Shown piece after piece: positions 7,653-17,539 of a stretch of 42,249 bases of DNA. The translations under genes and the position numbers were made by a program. This stretch comes from a virus: IMG/VR virus record IMGVR_UViG_3300038309_000005, positions 1 through 42,249 of that record, one strand, 5' to 3'. The notes under the pieces were generated by a model. The model was not told the DNA's origin, searched no databases, and saw only the letters and a program-made list of their open reading frames with translations. Every line of letters starts with the position of its first letter. The first letter of the stretch is position 1.

Positions 7653-9330
7653 TGTTGTATTACCTTCTAATTTAGAAGATACTCAGGTATTAAAAAGGTT
7701 TCTTAGCGATTTAGTATTTAATCTTAATACTAATCCATTCTTTGCTAAGACTGGTACTGGTGAGCTTGCTGATTATATCGCTAATCTTAATGATGCGGCG
7801 GCTGTTAATCCTAGTTTTGCAAAAGCGGTAGCTAAGATTAGAGAATTACAAGCTGATGTTAAAGCTTATGTAGAGCAGAATATTGAGACTAAAATATTAC
7901 AAAATTCAGAGGACGTTGCATTAGTAGCAGAGCAGTTTGGAACATTCTACGATCAAGCCTTAGCAGCTGCATGGTATGGCTTAACAGTTAAAGCTGGTAA
8001 TGTAATCTCTGGATTTACTGTAGGTTCTATTGATACTGATACTACAACTCCTGGTACAGAGGGTAGTTTCTTTGCTATTAACACTGATACCTTCTCAGTT
8101 GCTAAGGCTATTGAAGATATTAGTGACCCAGCTGAATTGGCTTATTTACAAGCTAATAACTTACCATACGGTACTATGTATAATACTGATACCGGTAATA
8201 TCATACCAGCTTTCTTAGTAGAATGGAATGGAGCTAGTTATGATATTTTCTTTAACGGCATTGTTAATTTTAGCAATGTAGCTGGAACTGAAACTTTATT
8301 AACTAATGTTAATGATGCTTTAGCTAGTATTGCTGATCTTGAAGCAGCTAGGGATGGTACTGTTACTATTTTCTATGAGATTTCTACGTCTATTCCAGTA
8401 GGTATGATTTACGGAGATTACCTAGTTGATATTGATAGTTGGTCTGGTACTAAGTATGATGTGTATAGGTATGAAGACGTAGATGGCGGAAGTTCTGGAG
8501 CTTTAGCATGGAGACTGAATACTGGAGAAGTAGCTAAAACTATTTCTAGTGCTTATAGAGCTGATGTACTAGCTGATACAGCTCAATATACTGCTGATGG
8601 TAAGATGACTATTTGGTATCATAGTGGTAGTGAAGTATGGAATTACCCAAATGCTAAAACAGGTGATCTACTAATACAATACCCTAACAATGAGCCTTTT
8701 AAAGCATTGCAGGATGCGCCAAGTCTAGAAGCTCACTGGACTTCTACCAGAGATACTACTAATGATACTGCACTATCTACTGCACTACAAGATATTGCTA
8801 CATTACAGGAAACAGATGATGGTGTTGTGAATTCATTTTATCAAACTACAGCACCTTCTGGTCAGGGAGAGAGTTATGGTGATTGGTGGGTAGATACTGA
8901 TGCTATTCCTATGGTTGCTTATAGATATGAAGACATAGATGGTAAGAATGTTGGAGCATTATCTTGGGTTGATAACTCTACTTCAATTCTTGGTGCCTCA
9001 TATCTCAATGCGGCCAGTGCTCAAGCTACAGCTGATGGTAAGATTACAACTTTTTATCAAGCTAGTCCACCTACAGCAGAAGGTACTGGTGATATTTGGA
9101 TTGACACGGACGATCACAACCAACCTTATATATGGTCAGGTACTCAGTGGGTAACTATGCAAGATACTACGGTAGCTGATAATATTTACGTTAGTGGTAC
9201 TACTACAATTAATGGTGGTAGAATTGATACATCAGTTATTGGTACTGGTGTTATCTATAATACGGGTGCTAATGCTACTAACTATACAATGAAAGTAGAC
9301 CTAAATAATGGGGAGATTCATATACGATGA
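7642..9330 (+). CDS. Tail tip / fibre-like protein with repeated modules
   Basis: The 562-residue protein has an N-terminal helical part (about 1-110, including a coiled coil around 60-110). Four related modules follow, each beginning DG-x-V/M/I-T/N-x-F/W-Y (about residues 238, 319, 393 and 465) and containing GDxW/L-V/I-D-T/I-D followed by a Y-x-W-sgT-W-V element. These resemble the gpJ/DUF1983-type central tail repeats. The C-terminus (TTINGGRIDTSVIGTGVI) is a beta-helix-like tip. It probably caps or plugs the nozzle or carries side fibres. The start is fixed by GGGAGA upstream. Confidence 0.5.
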   Translation: MAGDVVLPSNLEDTQVLKRFLSDLVFNLNTNPFFAKTGTGELADYIANLNDAAAVNPSFAKAVAKIRELQADVKAYVEQNIETKILQNSEDVALVAEQFGTFYDQALAAAWYGLTVKAGNVISGFTVGSIDTDTTTPGTEGSFFAINTDTFSVAKAIEDISDPAELAYLQANNLPYGTMYNTDTGNIIPAFLVEWNGASYDIFFNGIVNFSNVAGTETLLTNVNDALASIADLEAARDGTVTIFYEISTSIPVGMIYGDYLVDIDSWSGTKYDVYRYEDVDGGSSGALAWRLNTGEVAKTISSAYRADVLADTAQYTADGKMTIWYHSGSEVWNYPNAKTGDLLIQYPNNEPFKALQDAPSLEAHWTSTRDTTNDTALSTALQDIATLQETDDGVVNSFYQTTAPSGQGESYGDWWVDTDAIPMVAYRYEDIDGKNVGALSWVDNSTSILGASYLNAASAQATADGKITTFYQASPPTAEGTGDIWIDTDDHNQPYIWSGTQWVTMQDTTVADNIYVSGTTTINGGRIDTSVIGTGVIYNTGANATNYTMKVDLNNGEIHIR

Positions 9331-10394
9331 GCCTATTTATGGGAACTGTTAGTAATACTAAGATGATGCACATTACTAAAAATGCTGTACCAGATAATGA
9401 ACTTATTACACTAACTCCTAGTAATAATAGTACATTCCATACTAGTATGGAATTTTTCAAGGTCGTTGAGAATTATGAATTAACGTATGTAGCTACCTAT
9501 ACCGGATGGAGCAGTGAGGTACTAAGTCATGAATACTCAGCATCAACTACTCTAGATGATATTACTGATGATGAGAATGATACAATTTATCTATTAGTTA
9601 CTATCTCTGGGACTACATATGTTCATATACCAGATAGTTTACTGAGACCAGCAGATTTTCAACTAGCTTATATGTTTAGAGGTTCGACTGCTTTTCTATT
9701 TACATTAGATGTGCCTGATTCAGTTAGACTGGTTAGAGTTAGAAAATATATACCTAATGCTGCAAATTTAGATATTCTTATCAGCGGCTCACATTTTAGA
9801 ATAGGTGGTACGGATTTTGGTGATGAGTTGCTATCTATCTCAGATTCAGTAATTACTTATTCTGATGATTACTATTCAACACCTGATGGAATTCTAACTA
9901 TTCTGAATTCAGCAGCAGATAACTCTGGATGGTTTTTAACTAATACTAGCTTTGGTAGAGTTACTACAGGAGGACAATTAAATTATTTTGTAAAAGGCGA
10001 TACTGCTAATTATACTAGACATAAGTTACTAGGGTTTGGCTATAATCAGATTGTTTTAGATAGTGCTGATTACCCAGTAATACAACTAACAACACTAGCT
10101 GTTGGATTAGATGCTACAAGTTCTACTGATACATCTATTGATGGTCATTGGTCAGTTTCTACCGTCTATTTAAGACAATCTGATAAAGATATTTATTTCC
10201 CACCAACACTAAATGCTTATAAAGTATTGTATCCTCTAGGCTATAGGTATTTAGCACCACTTGTTAAGTACTCTAGTAATATTATACAAGCTTATGTAGC
10301 TACGTTTTTTAAACCATCTGATTATGACCCATCTGAACCTATAGAGGAAGATACAGCAGATCGTGTTTATTTTATTGCTCATGCTGTACTATAA
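9327..10394 (+). CDS. Hypothetical virion protein, distal tail candidate
   Basis: The 355-residue protein is not recognised. It is beta-rich and acidic, without membrane segments or clear motifs; the N-terminus MSLFMGTVSNTKMMHITKNAVPDN may be an attachment segment. Its ATG overlaps the stop of the tail-tip-like gene (ATGA), so the two are translationally coupled and probably interact. A tail fibre or tip accessory role is inferred from position only. Confidence 0.5.
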   Translation: MSLFMGTVSNTKMMHITKNAVPDNELITLTPSNNSTFHTSMEFFKVVENYELTYVATYTGWSSEVLSHEYSASTTLDDITDDENDTIYLLVTISGTTYVHIPDSLLRPADFQLAYMFRGSTAFLFTLDVPDSVRLVRVRKYIPNAANLDILISGSHFRIGGTDFGDELLSISDSVITYSDDYYSTPDGILTILNSAADNSGWFLTNTSFGRVTTGGQLNYFVKGDTANYTRHKLLGFGYNQIVLDSADYPVIQLTTLAVGLDATSSTDTSIDGHWSVSTVYLRQSDKDIYFPPTLNAYKVLYPLGYRYLAPLVKYSSNIIQAYVATFFKPSDYDPSEPIEEDTADRVYFIAHAVL

Positions 10395-10398
10395 TTTA

Positions 10399-10427
10399 CC
10401 TTAATTTAAGGCTTCTTAGTATATAAT
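10399..10427 (+). promoter_or_regulatory. Putative late promoter with palindromic box before the cupin-SET gene
   Basis: CCTTAATTTAAGG (10399-10411) is a perfect 13-base odd palindrome, followed ten bases later by TATAAT (10422-10427) and a short leader to the ATG at 10448. The TTAATTTAAGG box and its spacing to the -10-like hexamer match the elements at 39963-39988 and, more loosely, 4511-4536. The palindrome could be the binding site of a dimeric activator or repressor. Confidence 0.5.
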
Positions 10428-10447
10428 GAATAACAATGAGGTGATTA

Positions 10448-11170
10448 ATGAGCGAGTTAAAACAGTTTGATGATCTTTGTGAGACAATTCTACCAATAGA
10501 GGATACATTGGTAGATGGTATCTATACACGGATTATGTATACTCCAGCAAATTGCCTAGTACTTGGTGTAGAACATAAAAAGGGTGGTACTGCTGTACTA
10601 CTAAAAGGCACTATTAGAATTATTGATGGTACTGAGAAATATGAAATCTCAGCTCCTCATATCTATAATACTGAGGCTGGTTCTCAGAAAGTCGGTTACT
10701 CACTAACTGAGGTAGCATTTGCTACAATGCACAGTGTAGAAGCTAAAACTATTGAAGAAGCTGAGAAAGAGTTGTTTGTTCATACTCCACAGATAACTAG
10801 AATCAGAAATAGTTATAAAGAACTTCTACTAGAGTATAAGACTGATAATACTACTGTATGTAAAGCTATGGACTCTCTTCCAGTATATGACGAAGACTCC
10901 GAGACATATTACATAGGTGAGTCACTAATTGATGGATATGGATGCTTTTCTAAGAAGCATATAACTAAAGGTGAAATTATAGCAATGGCTGTAGTAGATA
11001 ACAAACGTCTACCTACTGCTAGATATATTAATCACTCAGATAATCCTAATACCACTTTTATTGATTATGATGAAGGTAGTTTAGCTTTAGTAGCTACTAA
11101 AAATATCCCAGAAAGCCATGAGCTATTTGTGAATTATAAAGAAAGGACTTCGCTATGTCTGGTGCTATAG
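10448..11170 (+). CDS. Cupin-like plus SET-domain protein (putative lysine methyltransferase)
   Basis: The 240-residue product has two parts. Residues about 20-110 look like a cupin-type beta barrel (MYTPANCLVLGVEHKKGG, VLLKGTIRIIDG, EISAPHIYNTEAG). Residues about 155-232 carry SET hallmarks: GYGCFSKKHITKGEII (G-x-G-x-F with the GE turn), RYINHSDNPNT with N195-H196-S197 for S-adenosylmethionine binding, then ATKNIPESHELFVNY with the C-terminal Tyr230. No post-SET cysteine cluster is evident. It sits inside the virion gene block behind its own promoter-like element. The substrate is unknown; a virion or host protein is possible. Confidence 0.75.
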   Translation: MSELKQFDDLCETILPIEDTLVDGIYTRIMYTPANCLVLGVEHKKGGTAVLLKGTIRIIDGTEKYEISAPHIYNTEAGSQKVGYSLTEVAFATMHSVEAKTIEEAEKELFVHTPQITRIRNSYKELLLEYKTDNTTVCKAMDSLPVYDEDSETYYIGESLIDGYGCFSKKHITKGEIIAMAVVDNKRLPTARYINHSDNPNTTFIDYDEGSLALVATKNIPESHELFVNYKERTSLCLVL

Positions 11171-11925
11171 TTGGTGCAGTAATCGTAGCTGGTGGAGCTG
11201 CTTATGCCGCAAATAAGAGTAGTGAGGCATCAAAAGAGGCAGCAGAAGCACAGCGTTATGCCGTAGATGAATCTGCTGGCATTAGTCGTGCTCAACTGGA
11301 ATTTCAAATGCAGCAATATGATGATTGGCAGTCAATTTTTGGAGATATTCAGCAGAATCTTTCTAAATATTATAATACTATGACACCGCAAACTCAAGCT
11401 GCCGTAGGACTCCAGAGTATTCAGCAAGAGTATCAGAAAAGTAGAGATAATCTACAGCGTCAACTAGCACAGCGTGGTATCTCTAATAGCGGTGTTATGG
11501 CTGAGGGACTTACTCAACTAGATATGTCTAGAGCACTAGCCTCTGCGAATACTAGAGCACAAGCTCCTCAGCAGGTAGCTCAGCAACAAGCTAGTTTCTT
11601 AGGTCTTGGTCTAGGTCAGCAAGGAGCACTACAAGCTGGTATCTCATCTGCATACGGTCAGCAAGCACAACTCTTTAGCAATCAAGCTGGTATGTACGGT
11701 CAGCAAGCGGCTATGGCTGGTCAGGGTATGGGTCAAGCTATTGGAGCTATTGGTAATGTAGCTGGTCAGTTTATTGGTGCTGGTGGTTTTGGTACTTCTC
11801 CAGCCGCTAATCCAGCCTCTACCCCAGCAGCTAATACAACTTATAATCCAGTTCTAGCTAACTACCAACCTACACAATATCAATCAGTATTTGGTACGAA
11901 TACTAATTGGTATTCTGGTCTATAA
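11155..11925 (+). CDS. Internal virion / DNA ejection protein, small
   Basis: The 256-residue protein begins with a glycine/alanine-rich hydrophobic stretch (GAIVGAVIVAGGAAYAANKSSEASKEAAEAQ). It continues as a Gln-rich helical region with LQRQLAQRGISNSGVMAEGLTQL, and ends in a low-complexity G/Q/A tail. This is the usual pattern of P22/Sf6-like ejection proteins that leave the head and form the conduit across the envelope. AAAGGA upstream supports the ATG, which overlaps the SET gene. The next two large genes are probably its partners. Confidence 0.6.
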   Translation: MSGAIVGAVIVAGGAAYAANKSSEASKEAAEAQRYAVDESAGISRAQLEFQMQQYDDWQSIFGDIQQNLSKYYNTMTPQTQAAVGLQSIQQEYQKSRDNLQRQLAQRGISNSGVMAEGLTQLDMSRALASANTRAQAPQQVAQQQASFLGLGLGQQGALQAGISSAYGQQAQLFSNQAGMYGQQAAMAGQGMGQAIGAIGNVAGQFIGAGGFGTSPAANPASTPAANTTYNPVLANYQPTQYQSVFGTNTNWYSGL

Positions 11926-11938
11926 TAAGGAGCTTTAG

Positions 11939-13438
11939 ATGAATCCATATTCAGCGGCAGGTCTAGCATCAGGTATAGCTAGCGGAGTTCAGCAGTTTCA
12001 ACAGGCTAGAGCTAATGAACAAACAATGCAAAATGCTAGACGTCAACTACAGCTTCAAGAAGTTCGTGAGGATAGATTAGGGGCTGCTTTCGATCTACAG
12101 AAGCAACAACAAGAAATGCAACTACAGCAGATGCAGTTTGAGATGGAGCAAATGCGTAAATCTACTGCTAAAAAAGAAGCTGTAGATGCTCATTTAGCTG
12201 CTCTTAGAGATAAAAACCCTGAGCATTTTAATATATTGCTAAGAGAGAATAAATATTTTAAGCAAATGGCAGAGAGGGATGGTATTGCTAATTACTCCTC
12301 ATTAGATGAATTAAGTGAGGAAAAACAGAAAGCTATTGGATATGACCCAGATACTATGAAGGATATTAAAGATTTGCTATTTGTTCAGGAAAAAACTGAT
12401 GGTAGTAAAGTATTATATAGAGCTGATGGTGGTGCTATTCTTATGGGTGGTGGGAAGCTATTAAGCGATACTACACTATCTCAACTACAACAATATCAGA
12501 CTAAATTGAAACTCAGAGAACAAGAAGCTACTACGGGTCTTACTGTAGAGCAGCAAAATATTATGACCGAAGCAGTTAAAACGCAAGATGCTGATAAAGT
12601 TATGGAAGCTCTTAAACTAGTTAAACCTGAGTTATTTGTAGCAGGTAAAACCGGACGTATGGACTCACTCACACAACTTATTACAGCAGCAGCAATGGCT
12701 GGGTTATCTGATGAGGCTACTGCCATTTTAGTTGGTAATTTTGCTAAGAAACTAGCTATGGGTACATCTGTAGCTGGAGAAGATATTGAAGTTCAGCAGC
12801 TTGACGAAGCTAGAGCAGAAGCTAGAAGTATGTTTGACCAATCTACTGACTCTTTTGATATTCCTAAAGCTCAGGGAATTGAAGATAAGATTTTGTATGA
12901 TCTGCCTGATACAGCAAAACAAACTGCTAAGGATGCTAAAAAAGAGCTAGAGTCTAATCATAATACTGCTACAGAGATTGATGACCTTTTGGCTAATCCT
13001 AATACTGTTAAGATAGATAAAGATATTATAGCAGATGCTAAGACTTGGGTTGAGTCTAAGCTAGGTGTAGAATCAGCTCAATCATTAGCTAACGTAGACT
13101 TTAATACAAAAGCAGGAATGTTGCTGTATGGGTATATTCATACTATGTCAGGCTCAGCATATTCTCAGAATGAGATTAATGCTCACATGAAAACTTTAAT
13201 GTCTGGTAATCTCAATGATGAGTCATATATTAGAAGATCAATGGCTAGTTTCTCAGAGCAGATTAAACATAAAAATACTATTATGGGTAAAAAATATATT
13301 GATACTCTACCTGCTACAGTAGCTAAGACTGCTCCGTCACTTATTAAAACAAAAGAAAAACCACCACTAGAATCTTTTAATAGTGGGAAGACTACTAAAC
13401 CAGATCTTAGCTCATTCGGTACAGGGAGTGTTAAATGA
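11939..13438 (+). CDS. Internal virion / DNA ejection protein, medium
   Basis: The 499-residue protein starts MNPYSAAGLASGIASGVQQ, followed by a Gln-rich coiled coil (about 40-75) and a mostly helical acidic body. It resembles the middle-sized ejection proteins of P22-like and related podoviruses in start sequence, length and place between the small ejection protein and the portal. The specific function is inferred from these features. The stop overlaps the portal ATG (ATGA). Confidence 0.5.
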   Translation: MNPYSAAGLASGIASGVQQFQQARANEQTMQNARRQLQLQEVREDRLGAAFDLQKQQQEMQLQQMQFEMEQMRKSTAKKEAVDAHLAALRDKNPEHFNILLRENKYFKQMAERDGIANYSSLDELSEEKQKAIGYDPDTMKDIKDLLFVQEKTDGSKVLYRADGGAILMGGGKLLSDTTLSQLQQYQTKLKLREQEATTGLTVEQQNIMTEAVKTQDADKVMEALKLVKPELFVAGKTGRMDSLTQLITAAAMAGLSDEATAILVGNFAKKLAMGTSVAGEDIEVQQLDEARAEARSMFDQSTDSFDIPKAQGIEDKILYDLPDTAKQTAKDAKKELESNHNTATEIDDLLANPNTVKIDKDIIADAKTWVESKLGVESAQSLANVDFNTKAGMLLYGYIHTMSGSAYSQNEINAHMKTLMSGNLNDESYIRRSMASFSEQIKHKNTIMGKKYIDTLPATVAKTAPSLIKTKEKPPLESFNSGKTTKPDLSSFGTGSVK

Positions 13439-15276
13439 AAACAGATATTCAAACACTCCAAGACTTACTAAAGATCGGTTATGAAGCTTATGAAGATTCT
13501 CGTAATGAGACTATGAGAGTCTTTGATATGTACCACAATCGTCAGTTTACTGATGAGCAGTTAGCTGTACTTGAAATGCGTGGACAGCCTAAAGAAACAT
13601 TCAATATCATTAAGGCTTTTGGTAGAATGCTTCTAGGGTATTACTCAACTGTAGTAAATACAGTTAAAGTTGACCCAAAGAAAGAGCCTGATATTATTAC
13701 TGCTGAGGTTCTTAATGACTTAGTGGATTATGTCTTTAGAACTAACAACTTCAATTCAGAAGGAGATAAACTTAAGCTTGATATGATTCTAGCTGGGTTT
13801 ATGTGTAGTTATACTAACGTAAAGAAAACTGGGGAAACTGATGAATTTGGTAGACCTAAATACGAGATTGAAATTACTCATGTTCCAGCTCTAGAGGTTA
13901 TCCTAGACCCACTTAGTCGTAAAGATGACTACTCTGATGCTAGATATATTCACCGCTTTAAGTGGATTAGTGAGGGTGAGCTTGTTAAACGATTTGGTAG
14001 TGATAAGCTAGATAAAATTGAAGCATACCATAACCACCTAGATATTGATGAAGCAGAATTTAGCTACTCTTTCAATGCTGAATTTAGAGGTAAATATAAG
14101 CAATTTGATAATTACTTAGTAGTTCATACTATTATTACAGATGATGACGATAAAACGTGGTCTATTTTCTGGTGTGGTGACGTAGAACTTAGTAGAAAAG
14201 AAGTTACTTATAAAGAAGTTAAAAATCCTTATCGTGTCTTTAAACTTCACTCTTCTAATAAAACTGAGCATTACGGTATCTTCCGTGAGGTGATTGAAAC
14301 ACAACATGCTATTAACCAAGCTGTTATTAAAATTCAACTGATGGTTAATACTCAAAAAGCTTTTGTAGAGAAAACAGCAGTAGATGACATGGCTACTTTT
14401 GAAACTCAGTTTAATAGAGTAAATGCTATTATTCCAGTTAAGAGTCTCCAAGGTATCAGAGTTGAGAACCTAGCTAGAGAGGTACTAGATCAATATACTA
14501 TTATTGATAAAGCCCTAGATCGAGTTCAAAGAATCCTAGCTATTAATGACAGCTTCCTTGGTATGGCTTATGCTTCTGATAGTGGTTCTAAGGTTAAGTT
14601 ACAACAGAATGCTTCTGTTATTGCTCTTAGATACTTGACACTTAAAGTTGAACAATTCTATAGACTTCTGGGATGGGATATAGTTAATCTAATTAAGCAA
14701 TACTTTACAGCGCATGATGTACTTAGAGTAGTTGATACCTATGAAGGTAATCGCTGGGTAGAGATTAATAAACCACTTCTGGTTCCGTCAGGTAATATAA
14801 ACCCTATGACTGGACAGCCAGAAGCTAGAATGGTATTTGAGGAAGTGTTAAGTCCAGAAGATAATGAGCCACTAACCGATGAAATGGGTAACATTATTAT
14901 GGCCCCTATTCCTACTATGGATACTGAAATAGCATTTACACAAGCTGATGTATCAGTTAGTTCAGTAGCATACAATGATGAAGATGAGCGTAATCAGGTA
15001 ATGCTTGAGCAGTTTATCAATGGCCCTATGGGTACTACATTAAGTCAAGTTAACCCTGCTGGTTATTTCAAAGCTGGAGCATTAGCTATGAAGAATACAC
15101 GTTCTAAATATAGTATGGAGCTGTCAGCTATACTAGAGCAAACTGGGCAGATGATGCAACAAGGAGCTAACCCACAAGCACAACAGCAAATGATGATGGG
15201 TGAGGCTAGTGGACAAATGACACCAGATCAAGCTATGAATCAGCTACCTAATAGACCAAGCATGGGAGGAAGATAA
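13435..15276 (+). CDS. Portal protein (P22-like)
   Basis: This 613-residue protein forms the dodecameric DNA gateway at one capsid vertex. Diagnostic elements: an N-terminal helical segment (RNETMRVFDMYHNRQFTDEQL), PKETFNIIKAFGRMLLGYYSTV, the wing region with HVPALEVILDPLSRKDDYSD, a long alpha-helical stem around EVIETQHAINQAVIKIQLMV, and a Met/Gln-rich C-terminus (MMQQGANPQAQQQMMMG) that may be the barrel. It lies far from the terminase genes and directly between two ejection genes, whereas the portal normally follows the large terminase. Confidence 0.85.
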   Translation: MKTDIQTLQDLLKIGYEAYEDSRNETMRVFDMYHNRQFTDEQLAVLEMRGQPKETFNIIKAFGRMLLGYYSTVVNTVKVDPKKEPDIITAEVLNDLVDYVFRTNNFNSEGDKLKLDMILAGFMCSYTNVKKTGETDEFGRPKYEIEITHVPALEVILDPLSRKDDYSDARYIHRFKWISEGELVKRFGSDKLDKIEAYHNHLDIDEAEFSYSFNAEFRGKYKQFDNYLVVHTIITDDDDKTWSIFWCGDVELSRKEVTYKEVKNPYRVFKLHSSNKTEHYGIFREVIETQHAINQAVIKIQLMVNTQKAFVEKTAVDDMATFETQFNRVNAIIPVKSLQGIRVENLAREVLDQYTIIDKALDRVQRILAINDSFLGMAYASDSGSKVKLQQNASVIALRYLTLKVEQFYRLLGWDIVNLIKQYFTAHDVLRVVDTYEGNRWVEINKPLLVPSGNINPMTGQPEARMVFEEVLSPEDNEPLTDEMGNIIMAPIPTMDTEIAFTQADVSVSSVAYNDEDERNQVMLEQFINGPMGTTLSQVNPAGYFKAGALAMKNTRSKYSMELSAILEQTGQMMQQGANPQAQQQMMMGEASGQMTPDQAMNQLPNRPSMGGR

Positions 15277-17537
15277 TGGGATTTAATTTTGATGAGGCTT
15301 CTAAATATTATAGTAAGCAGGAAATTATTAATCATCTAGAATCAGCAGGTTCAGTTGATTTTGATTTTAAGGGAGCTAGAAATTCTGGGGCTAGTGATGA
15401 TGATATTTATGAGTATTTATATCAATCTAATACTAAGCAATCAGAACCTACTCAAATTCCTAAAGAATATGAAACAGCTATTAACAAGTTATCTTCTGAG
15501 CCTCAGATACAACAGCCTACAGAGCCTCAGATGCAACAGCCTACAGAGCCTCAGATGCAACAGCCTACAGAGCCTCAGATGGATTTTACAATTCTGCCAA
15601 AAGAGGAAATGTATGTATCAGATGTAACTGCTACTAAATCTAGTATGTCTATCCCTGTCTTTGATGAGCGTGGTAATGCTGAGTTTGAGACTATTAATAC
15701 TCAAGATCTACCAATGAAAATGGAGAAATTAAGAGATGAGCGTATAGAAAAAGCTCAGAAGATTGCTACTGAGTCTACTTTTCCTCAGTTAGTGGCTGAC
15801 CCTGAAACTGGCGAAATGATACCAGTACAGCCTCAAGGACTACAGACTGATATCCCATTCTTTGTAGCTGGTGGTGGAAAACTAGCTATGTTTAGTATTG
15901 AGGGAGCACTAGGTAAGCAAACTACTGGAATAGCTAAAGCTGCTTCTATTATTGAAGAAGAATTTATGAAAAATGCTAACTTAGCTGCTATTGGTGATGG
16001 ACTAACTAAGGAAGCTAAGTTGCTATTAATTAGGAATCCGCAGGTTACTAAAGAAGAAATTCAAAAATGGGTAGAAGGAGTACCTAAAGCAGATCAAGCT
16101 TATGTTATTGCTAGACGACTACGAGGTGCTGGTAGGGGTTATATACAAAAAGCTGTAGCCTCTGAGGGGGATTTAGCGGCATCATACTTGAGAGCAGACT
16201 TACAACGTGCTGGAGCTAAGGTAGAAGAAACTATAGGCTCAGTAGATGTGCAATTAGCAAAAGCTAAATATGGCGATATGATGGATGAAGTTGCTAAGGA
16301 TTATAAAAACGTTAGAGATGCTAGTGTAATTCTTAAAGATTTAGATTTTCTGGATGGATTCTATGGCGTGGCTCCTAGTGCAGGTAATACTACTATAACT
16401 AAAATGAAAGCAGTATTAGGAGAGAATCCTAAAATTTCTTTAGTAGATGCCCTAGAGTTCCGCTCAGATATTAACTATTTGTTAAGTAAAGCAGGTAGAG
16501 GTAAAGAGAAAATAAAACTTAATAATGTTAAAAATAATCTAGATAATTTTATTAATAGTGTAGCTACTCCTGAACAGAAAGTTATGATTGATGAAGCTAT
16601 AGATTTTTATAGTACAACTATGCAGAATAGAGATACTTTAGCTATCTTACAGAAACATACAAATGAGGATGGTTTAGTAGACTGGATTAAAACTGCTAAG
16701 GATTTAGAAGAAGCTGGACTAAAAACACCAGAATCTAAAGCCGCATTAGAGATTACTAAACAATTTGCTGAGAAATTCGGTAATGATATAAAACTGTATT
16801 CTGCTGCTACAACTAAAGGTGTATCTGAAGACGGCGGTGGGTGGATTTATATTTTAGGGTTAGTATCTAATACTATTAGAAATACTTTAGCTAGGGCTGG
16901 GGATTTAATTGGTGTAGAAACTAATAGGGGAGCTGGACTACGCATACAGAATGCTATTAAGAAAAGTATTCTAAAAAGCAAAACACCGCTAGATTTTGTA
17001 GATAATATAAAAGCTAGTGAATACATACCAGATACAGCTAAAGAGAAACTAACTGAGCCTGTAGTTAAGATGATCGAATATAAACCAAAACCAGTTAAGA
17101 TTAGCGATACTAGCGAATCGTGGGGTAAATCTGTACCAGCTCAACTGCCTAGAACACCAGAAAATATCCCACAAGATCAAGTATCCAATATCTCAGAAAA
17201 GATGATAGATGCTACTAAAAAATTAGAATCCACTACTATGATTAATGAAGAAACATTCTCATCTTTCATCAAAGAGCGGGAAGCTCTTAATGAGTATAAA
17301 AAATACTTAGGTAATATCTATAATGATATTATCAATGAAAGTAATATAGCAGCTAAAGCCAAAGTCCGTAATGCTGTTAGTAAATTTAGAAGTAAAGTAT
17401 CAAAAGATATGAATAGGGATGAGTTTACTAAGTATTACGATGAGTTTCTTAAATCATTAGGTAAAGCGGGTGTAGAATCTAGTAAAGTAGAGTCACCAGC
17501 AGAATTTTATAGACGGTGGAAAGCTAATAAGGAGTAA
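15276..17537 (+). CDS. Internal virion / DNA ejection protein, large
   Basis: The 753-residue protein has a short N-terminal helical domain (FDEASKYYSKQEIINHL), then a disordered Pro/Gln linker with a 24-bp tandem repeat (about residues 75-102). A helical body of 600 residues follows with no enzymatic motif that I can identify, and a basic C-terminus. Position after the portal (TAATG overlap), size and composition fit the largest ejection protein of P22-like systems. A muralytic domain was looked for and not found. Confidence 0.5.
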   Translation: MGFNFDEASKYYSKQEIINHLESAGSVDFDFKGARNSGASDDDIYEYLYQSNTKQSEPTQIPKEYETAINKLSSEPQIQQPTEPQMQQPTEPQMQQPTEPQMDFTILPKEEMYVSDVTATKSSMSIPVFDERGNAEFETINTQDLPMKMEKLRDERIEKAQKIATESTFPQLVADPETGEMIPVQPQGLQTDIPFFVAGGGKLAMFSIEGALGKQTTGIAKAASIIEEEFMKNANLAAIGDGLTKEAKLLLIRNPQVTKEEIQKWVEGVPKADQAYVIARRLRGAGRGYIQKAVASEGDLAASYLRADLQRAGAKVEETIGSVDVQLAKAKYGDMMDEVAKDYKNVRDASVILKDLDFLDGFYGVAPSAGNTTITKMKAVLGENPKISLVDALEFRSDINYLLSKAGRGKEKIKLNNVKNNLDNFINSVATPEQKVMIDEAIDFYSTTMQNRDTLAILQKHTNEDGLVDWIKTAKDLEEAGLKTPESKAALEITKQFAEKFGNDIKLYSAATTKGVSEDGGGWIYILGLVSNTIRNTLARAGDLIGVETNRGAGLRIQNAIKKSILKSKTPLDFVDNIKASEYIPDTAKEKLTEPVVKMIEYKPKPVKISDTSESWGKSVPAQLPRTPENIPQDQVSNISEKMIDATKKLESTTMINEETFSSFIKEREALNEYKKYLGNIYNDIINESNIAAKAKVRNAVSKFRSKVSKDMNRDEFTKYYDEFLKSLGKAGVESSKVESPAEFYRRWKANKE
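15498..15581 (+). repeat. 24-bp tandem repeat in the large ejection protein
   Basis: There are three full units (15498-15521, 15522-15545, 15546-15569) and a half unit (15570-15581), encoding EPQIQQPT, EPQMQQPT, EPQMQQPT and EPQM. Units two and three are identical in DNA and unit one differs by one base. This implies recent expansion of a flexible Pro/Gln linker. Copy number probably varies between relatives. Confidence 0.9.
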
Positions 17538-17539
17538 CT

